Origin: Pseudomonadota bacterium | Lineage (GTDB): Bacteria > Desulfobacterota > Desulfovibrionia > Desulfovibrionales > Desulfovibrionaceae | DNA length: 16,823 bases | Direction: 5' to 3' | Assembly: GCA_018822065.1 (NCBI GenBank) | Contig: JAHJKV010000520.1 | Span: 1-16,823 of the forward strand | In this document: positions 15,348 to 16,823 of the stretch, in pieces | Position numbering within the stretch: position 1 is the stretch's first letter | How the letters are laid out: every line of letters starts with the position of its first letter | The notes under the pieces: model-generated | Seen by the model: the letters and a program-made list of their open reading frames with translations, nothing else | Database searches by the model: none | Told to the model about the DNA's origin: nothing | Translations under genes and position numbers: made by a program

Positions 15348-16403
15348 TCAAGCAATATCGCTGACTTGGGGGCGGTGGTCCGAAGATTCGGCGGACGTCC
15401 GCCGTTTGTTGTGGAGCGGCTCGTGAAGGTCGTCAAGACGATCGAGCAGGCGGACTGCGGTCTCGACCAGGCCCATCAGTTGGCCCCTTGCCTCCCCGTA
15501 GCCCACCAGATCGAAAGCGGCCCGGAGGTCATCATCTGCCGCGACCAAGAGGGGCGCACCCGCTCGCGACAGCCTTTCGGTGGCGTCCCGCACAAGCGAA
15601 AGCAACTGCCCGAGTGAGCTCAAAGCCATGGTGGGCCCGCTGGCGACGGGTGCCCCATCCCTGGATGAGCGTCGCGCCTTCGGTCGTTCCACGACATGGG
15701 CGGAGGTTGGCCGGAGATCGGCAGGAGACTCTGGGCTCTCGACCGCCACGGCGACGGGCTGGCTTGAGGCTTCGATGGTCGGCACCGCGGGCCCCACCAG
15801 CGTCGCGTCGACCTCTGGCACCAAGGGGTCCTGCGGTTGGGGGTCCTGCGGTTGGGGGTCCTGCGGTTGGGGGTCCTGCGTCGCGGGCTCGTGCCCGGAG
15901 GGCTCCTGCAGTTCGAGCTGCGGCACCTCGGCGTCGTGCACGGTGGGCGGCGTGTGCTCCTGCTGCCCCGCACGAAGATACGCGCGCAGCTGAGCAACCG
16001 AGGCTCCGTTTCGGACCACTTCCGCGAGTTCCTCTTCCCGTTGGACGGGCTCGCGCTCGATCAGGACCAGGTGGGACATCGACACTCGAGAGTACTTGGG
16101 CTTCATCTCGATGACGGACCTGCTGACGAACTTGTTGAATTCGGCCTTGCCCCATCGACGGGTGACGGCGGCCCACTCTCGAACCGTTCTTGGGTTGCTC
16201 TCGACTGCGGCGGCCAAGTGTTCAATTGCGCCCGCGCCGTACTTGTCGGGGGCGTCCATCAGACGCTTCGCGATCTCACCGACCTCGTAGGCACCTTGCT
16301 CGAAGTGGCTCTGGTAGATGTCGATGATTCGTCGGGCTTCGTCGAGTTCTGCCTGAAGCACAGGTGAAATCGCCTCCTGCTCTTGCTGGGTCTGCATGCT
16401 CAT
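15348..16403 (-). CDS. Possible DNA-binding protein with QDPQP repeat linker
   Basis: 351 residues from the ATG at 16403, chosen because AGGAG lies 4 bases upstream; the ATG at 16397 is the alternative, and the longer frame up to 16499 lacks a ribosome site. Residues 15-148 are conserved-looking helices with G-A-I-E-H-L-A-A-A-V and S-N-P-R-T-V-R-E-W-A, resembling a helix-turn-helix of replication or partition type. A Pro/Gln linker with tandem Q-D-P-Q-P follows at 176-195, then a Ser/Pro/Ala-rich stretch and a C-terminal helical segment (about 265-335). No signal peptide is present. It heads a - strand series with the J-domain gene. DNA binding is a guess from the helix pattern. Confidence 0.65.
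   Translation of the reverse strand: MSMQTQQEQEAISPVLQAELDEARRIIDIYQSHFEQGAYEVGEIAKRLMDAPDKYGAGAIEHLAAAVESNPRTVREWAAVTRRWGKAEFNKFVSRSVIEMKPKYSRVSMSHLVLIEREPVQREEELAEVVRNGASVAQLRAYLRAGQQEHTPPTVHDAEVPQLELQEPSGHEPATQDPQPQDPQPQDPQPQDPLVPEVDATLVGPAVPTIEASSQPVAVAVESPESPADLRPTSAHVVERPKARRSSRDGAPVASGPTMALSSLGQLLSLVRDATERLSRAGAPLLVAADDDLRAAFDLVGYGEARGQLMGLVETAVRLLDRLDDLHEPLHNKRRTSAESSDHRPQVSDIA
15826..15880. repeat. 15-bp tandem repeat, 3.7 copies, inside a coding region
   Basis: The unit gggtcctgcggttgg occurs three times in full (15826-15840, 15841-15855, 15856-15870) and then for 10 further bases. Copies are identical, showing recent slippage-type expansion. In frame it encodes Q-D-P-Q-P repeats in a flexible linker, so copy changes would not shift the frame. 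Confidence 0.9.
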
Positions 16404-16751
16404 GTTGCTCCTATCGAGACTGCCGGTTGATGCGCCCCTCCTCGCGGAGGAACAATTGGCCGGCAGGCTCGACCGGGGCGCCCTACTCAAGGCCAGCACA
16501 CGCTGAAACCTCGGAGAGACTTGCCCTCGATACCTGCTGAGCCGGAAACTAAGTCGCGAACTCGTGGCGTCAAGCGCGGCTTGCGACTTTTCTCGTCTGC
16601 GCAGGGGACCCCGAATTCCGGTGTCCCCTACTTCGACCTACTGCACATCACCACCCGGCTGCTTCTTCATCGTGAGCCACCTTTTGACCGGAAATTCGTA
16701 CCCGTTCACGGGGGATCGACACGGATCGCAGGATGTGATCTCTGCTGATGC
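16404..16751. other. Intergenic region with divergent promoters and possible element-end sequence
   Basis: I see no supported gene here. It must contain the promoter of the - strand series starting at 16403 and lead into the + strand gene at 16752. GGGGAC (16604-16609) and GTCCCC (16623-16628) form an inverted repeat around GAATTC. A - strand frame from about 16760 to 16640 reads C-D-P-C-R-S-P-V-N-G-Y-E-F-P-V-K-R-W but has no start or context, so it is left uncalled. Confidence 0.4.
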
Positions 16752-16823
16752 GTGAGTTCGCTCGAGGAACGCATCGCAAGGCTGGAGGCGCTGGTCGAGC
16801 GCCAGCAGGCGATCATTGAGCAG
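16752..16823 (+). CDS. N-terminus of coiled-coil protein, possibly IS66-type transposase (cut by window edge)
   Basis: GTG at 16752 is the first possible start after an in-frame TGA at 16746-16748. The visible 24 residues include SSLEERIARLEALVERQQ followed by A-I-I-E-Q, a heptad coiled coil. This is the usual opening of IS66-type transposases (TnpC), which begin with a short leucine-rich coiled coil before the zinc-finger and DDE domains. Many other proteins start similarly, so the family call is tentative. No TnpB gene lies immediately upstream, unlike in complete IS66 elements. Confidence 0.45.
   Translation, partial: MSSLEERIARLEALVERQQAIIEQ

Noticed and set aside
15826..15880. Short direct repeats that could suggest a CRISPR array
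   Set aside because: Units are contiguous 15-mers without spacers and in frame within a coding region.
15532..16176. 214-residue - strand frame with Gly-Pro-Pro-Thr repeats
   Set aside because: Shadow frame of the Q-D-P-Q-P linker in the gene at 15348-16403.

Overview
The window looks like a chromosomal accessory region of a high-GC Gram-negative bacterium, most plausibly a myxobacterium (Myxococcota). This is inferred from GC-rich codon use in the flanking genes, a giant TPR protein, a KTSC protein, a Tat substrate, a lipoprotein and IS66-like traces. No rRNA, tRNA or CRISPR array is visible.

Left edge (1-534): the C-terminal end of a KTSC-domain gene on the + strand, then a decayed, frameshifted gene on the - strand that resembles the small accessory protein of IS66-type elements, followed by two hairpins.

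Main block (535-7058, all - strand, transcribed right to left): a tightly packed six-gene cluster of visibly lower GC. In order of transcription it encodes: (1) a 373-residue, cysteine-free protein with a helical N-terminal domain and about 210 residues built from H-x-D and Y-x-D triplets; (2) a radical SAM/SPASM peptide maturase; (3) a DUF483-like protein fused to a class I methyltransferase; (4) a 138-residue protein sharing the N-terminal domain of (1) but lacking its repeats; (5) a Tat-exported protein of unknown function; (6) a putative lipoprotein with two Asp-rich calcium-type loops and a transglutaminase-like C/H/D triad. Genes 2-5 touch or overlap, so they are almost certainly co-translated. 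I read this as an unfamiliar RiPP-like modification and export system. Gene 1 would be the substrate, and the aromatic-x-Asp repeats suggest triceptide-type (cyclophane) crosslinks. A promoter-like sequence, a start-deciding ribosome binding site and an 18-bp perfect palindrome lie upstream.

Right half (7737-16823): a 1256-residue TPR/beta-rich protein on the + strand; a patch of very small genes including three homologous zinc-ribbon proteins of about 65 residues on the - strand and one 92-residue protein on the + strand; then a - strand series encoding a possible DNA-binding protein with a Gln-Asp-Pro repeat, a protein with a C-terminal J domain, a PIN-domain ribonuclease-like protein and the third zinc ribbon. 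The right edge holds the first codons of a coiled-coil protein that resembles an IS66-type transposase. The six-gene cluster is thus bordered on its left by a mobile-element remnant, with another possible mobile-element gene far to the right.
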